NCBI GenBank assembly: GCA_030629295.1
Contig: DAOVPH010000048.1
Span: forward strand, 1-9,840
DNA: 9,840 nucleotides
From: Candidatus Latescibacterota bacterium
GTDB taxonomy: Bacteria > Latescibacterota > MVCY01
Reading direction: 5' to 3'
The notes beneath the pieces were generated by a model that was given only the letters and a program-made list of their open reading frames with translations, had not been told where the DNA came from and searched no databases. The translations under genes and the position numbers were made by a program. Shown in pieces: positions 6,319-9,840 of the stretch (the first letter of the stretch is position 1; every line of letters starts with the position of its first letter).

Positions 6319-6352
6319 GAATTAAGTTACAACAGAGAGAAATCGCTTTCCT

Positions 6353-7369
6353 ATGGCCAGACGGATAACCACCCCTGACATAATCGGTGATGACTCAGAG
6401 TTCGACTACTCCTTGCGTCCCAGCAGGTTTGAGGATTTTGTGGGACAGGATGGTCTCAAAGAGAACCTGAAGGTATTTATTCAGGCAGCGCTGAAACGAG
6501 GCGAATCCTTAGACCACGCACTTTTCTACGGTCCTCCTGGTTTGGGGAAAACCACCGTAGCCTACATCATCGCCCGAGAAATGGGAGTGGGGATCAAGAC
6601 CACTTCCGGTCCGATCTTAGAGAGACCAGGCGACTTAGTGGGACTGCTTACGGAGTTAGCGCCCGGGGATGTGCTTTTCATCGACGAGATGCACCGCCTG
6701 AGCCATGCAGTGGAGGAATATCTCTATCCGGCAATGGAGGACTTCACCCTGCAGATCATCATCGATAAAGGCCCAGGAGCCAGGTCGGTTAAACTTAATC
6801 TGGAGCGATTCACCCTAATCGGAGCTACTACCCGGGCGGGATTGCTCACCTCCCCTCTCAGGGCCCGGTTTGGGATCACTGGCAGACTGGATTTTTATAA
6901 CTCCTCCCAACTGGCGGATATCGTGAAACGTTCGGCAAGGATTCTCGACATCCCTATTGATGAAGATGGAGTTTCAGAGATCGCCTGCAGGTCGCGGGGC
7001 ACTCCCCGGGTGGCCAACCGCCTGCTCAGGCGGGTGCGGGATTTCGCCCAAATCCAGGCCGACGGCGTAATCACCAAAGAGGTTGCCTGTAGTGCCCTCA
7101 AAAGGTTAGAGGTGGATGAAAAAGGTCTGGATGATATGGATAAACGCATCCTTCTCACCACCATCGAGAAGTTCGGAGGTGGCCCGGTTGGGCTGAAAAA
7201 CCTCTCCGTAACCGTGGGGGAAGAAGAGGATACGATTGAGGAGGTCTACGAACCCTACCTGATTCAGCAAGGTTACCTGAAACGCACTTCCAGAGGGCGA
7301 GAGGCGACGGAACTGGCTTACCAGCACTTCGGAATAAAACCCAGACAGAGGCAGTTGAGCACCCTATGA
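6353..7369 (+). CDS. ruvB: Holliday junction branch-migration ATPase RuvB
   Basis: RuvB is the hexameric AAA+ motor that drives branch migration with RuvA. In the 338-residue protein the Walker A is GPPGLGKTT (60-68), the Walker B is [10 protein letters not shown] (D111, E112; most RuvBs have DEIHRL), sensor 1 is [14 protein letters not shown] (157-170), and the arginine-finger region is RARFG (170-174). The C-terminal winged-helix DNA-binding domain ends with FGGGPVGL...[17 protein letters not shown]. Length and architecture are normal. The ATG at 6353 gives the usual short polar N-terminus before [12 protein letters not shown]. Its stop codon overlaps the queH start by four bases (ATGA), indicating translational coupling. 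Confidence 0.97.
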   Translation: MARRITTPDIIGDDSEFDYSLRPSRFEDFVGQDGLKENLKVFIQAALKRGESLDHALFYGPPGLGKTTVAYIIAREMGVGIKTTSGPILERPGDLVGLLTELAPGDVLFIDEMHRLSHAVEEYLYPAMEDFTLQIIIDKGPGARSVKLNLERFTLIGATTRAGLLTSPLRARFGITGRLDFYNSSQLADIVKRSARILDIPIDEDGVSEIACRSRGTPRVANRLLRRVRDFAQIQADGVITKEVACSALKRLEVDEKGLDDMDKRILLTTIEKFGGGPVGLKNLSVTVGEEEDTIEEVYEPYLIQQGYLKRTSRGREATELAYQHFGIKPRQRQLSTL

Positions 7370-7905
7370 AACTGCTGCTCCACACTTGCTGCGCCCCTTG
7401 CCTGATGGTGCCTTACCACGATCTGCTGGAAAAAGGCATAGAGGTGAAAGGGTTCTGGTTTAACCCCAACATCCATCCCTTGACTGAATACGAAAAACGA
7501 AAGGGATCTTTGGAATCCTTCGCCCAGCAGGTGGGCATTGAGGTCATCTGGAAGGATGAATATCGACTGGAGGAGTTCCTCCGAGGAGTTGTTTTTCGAG
7601 AAGATCAGAGGTGCGCGTTTTGCTACCACCTTCGCTTAGCAGAGACAGCGAAATATGCCCAAAGGGGGAAGTTCGACTGTTTCTCTACCACCCTTCTGGT
7701 CAGCTCCCACAGCGAGCATGAACTGATTCGGCAGGTCGGGCAGCAGCTGGCCGCCGATTACGGGGTGGAGTTTTTCTACCAGGACTGGCGGCCCCAGTGG
7801 AAAAGAGGGCTGGAATACTCGAAGAAATACGGCCTCTACCGCCAGCAATACTGCGGGTGCATCTACAGCGAGAAGGAGAGGTATCTGGCGAAGACAAAGG
7901 GTTAA
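7366..7905 (+). CDS. queH: Epoxyqueuosine reductase QueH
   Basis: QueH (formerly DUF208) reduces epoxyqueuosine to queuosine, the last step in making this modified wobble base in GUN-anticodon tRNAs. It is an iron-sulfur enzyme unrelated in sequence to QueG. The 179-residue protein shows the family's cysteine pattern: [10 protein letters not shown] (C8, C9, C12), [10 protein letters not shown] (C83, C86) and YCGC (C163, C165). It also has [16 protein letters not shown] (30-45) and [16 protein letters not shown] (106-121), which are characteristic. These cysteines are consistent with metal-cluster binding. The ATG overlaps the ruvB stop by four bases. No other queuosine gene is in the window. 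The product assignment rests on family recognition and is firm. Confidence 0.92.
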   Translation: MKLLLHTCCAPCLMVPYHDLLEKGIEVKGFWFNPNIHPLTEYEKRKGSLESFAQQVGIEVIWKDEYRLEEFLRGVVFREDQRCAFCYHLRLAETAKYAQRGKFDCFSTTLLVSSHSEHELIRQVGQQLAADYGVEFFYQDWRPQWKRGLEYSKKYGLYRQQYCGCIYSEKERYLAKTKG

Positions 7906-7923
7906 AGATAAGAAATAGTATAG

Positions 7924-8051
7924 CGTTTCATTAAAAAGTTGTCATTGCGAGCGTTAGCGAAGCAATCCCGTGGTGTAGTTTGTGAGGTTTGTTAGAGATT
8001 GCTTTGTCGCTTCGCTCCTCGCAATGACAGCGTAAAGGGTTTCATGAAACG
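7924..8051. repeat. 128-base imperfect palindrome, REP/MITE-like element
   Basis: Two nested inverted pairs are exact: CGTTTCAT (7924-7931) with ATGAAACG (8044-8051), and TGTCATTGCGAG (7940-7951) with CTCGCAATGACA (8018-8029). Further in, AGCGA..AGCAATC (7956-7967) faces GATTGCT..TCGCT (7997-8016), with a few extra bases on the right. The centre is unpaired and there is no ORF. TGTCATTGCGAG...AGCAATC is a motif I recall as a highly repeated intergenic element in environmental bacterial genomes. Non-autonomous mobile origin is therefore likely, though no transposase is present here. It lies in the queH-recX spacer and, once transcribed, could fold strongly and separate the two units. Confidence 0.75.
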
Positions 8052-8156
8052 TAATACTAGTATCCCAACTCGATGTAGATGTTATCATCCACAAGGAATT
8101 TGAGTCAATAGGCCAGTTCTGCTGTTTTAAATGGATCGTTTTGCTTGGAGAGATAA

Positions 8157-9840
<1,684 letters not shown>

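Noticed and set aside
8056..8103. A minus-strand fragment reading LKFLVDDNIYIELGY then stop, reminiscent of a toxin-type N-terminus.
   Set aside because: It is only about 15 codons between stops, has no start, and is too short to distinguish from chance.

Overview
The window is ordinary bacterial chromosome with a conserved set of information-processing genes. All eight genes complete within the window or running off its ends that I can identify, plus one unknown membrane protein, lie on the + strand. Reading frames are intact, Shine-Dalgarno sites are strong (AGGAGG-like), and ATG and GTG starts are both used. No rRNA, tRNA, CRISPR array, transposase, phage gene or defence system is visible. 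The protein variants and the intergenic repeats suggest an uncultured, moderate-GC bacterium. The palindrome family beginning TGTCATTGCGAG is one I recall from Dehalococcoidia, Nitrospirota, Desulfobacterota and candidate phyla. I cannot place the phylum from sequence alone.

Layout: (1) 1-864 is the C-terminal part of a TPR-repeat protein that enters from the left. (2) 865-1535 is a 671-base gap with no convincing gene. It holds a near-perfect palindrome, a strong intrinsic terminator, two further hairpins and a weak promoter candidate. (3) 1536-3602 encodes an EF-G-like translational GTPase (FusA2 type) with non-canonical GTPase motifs. It is followed by a small four-helix membrane protein of unknown function (3685-4032) and a probable terminator. 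(4) 4254-5012 is yebC. After a 212-base spacer come ruvC, ruvA and ruvB (5225-7369), the complete Holliday-junction resolvasome, with queH (queuosine synthesis) overlapping the end of ruvB. (5) 7906-8156 is a spacer dominated by a 128-base imperfect palindrome of the mobile REP/MITE kind. (6) recX (8157-8852) overlaps the start of alaS, which runs off the right edge.

How the genes fit together: RuvA, RuvB and RuvC migrate and cut Holliday junctions, and RecX modulates RecA filaments, so recombinational repair is the main theme. Translation is the second theme: an EF-G paralogue, a YebC-family protein, the tRNA-queuosine enzyme QueH and alanyl-tRNA synthetase. yebC-ruvCAB and recX-alaS are widespread gene orders. 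ruvB-queH recalls the ruvAB-queA-tgt clusters of Firmicutes. I found no new multi-gene system. The items most worth a second look are the divergent GTPase motifs of the EF-G paralogue, the unexplained structured gap upstream of it, and the intergenic repeats.
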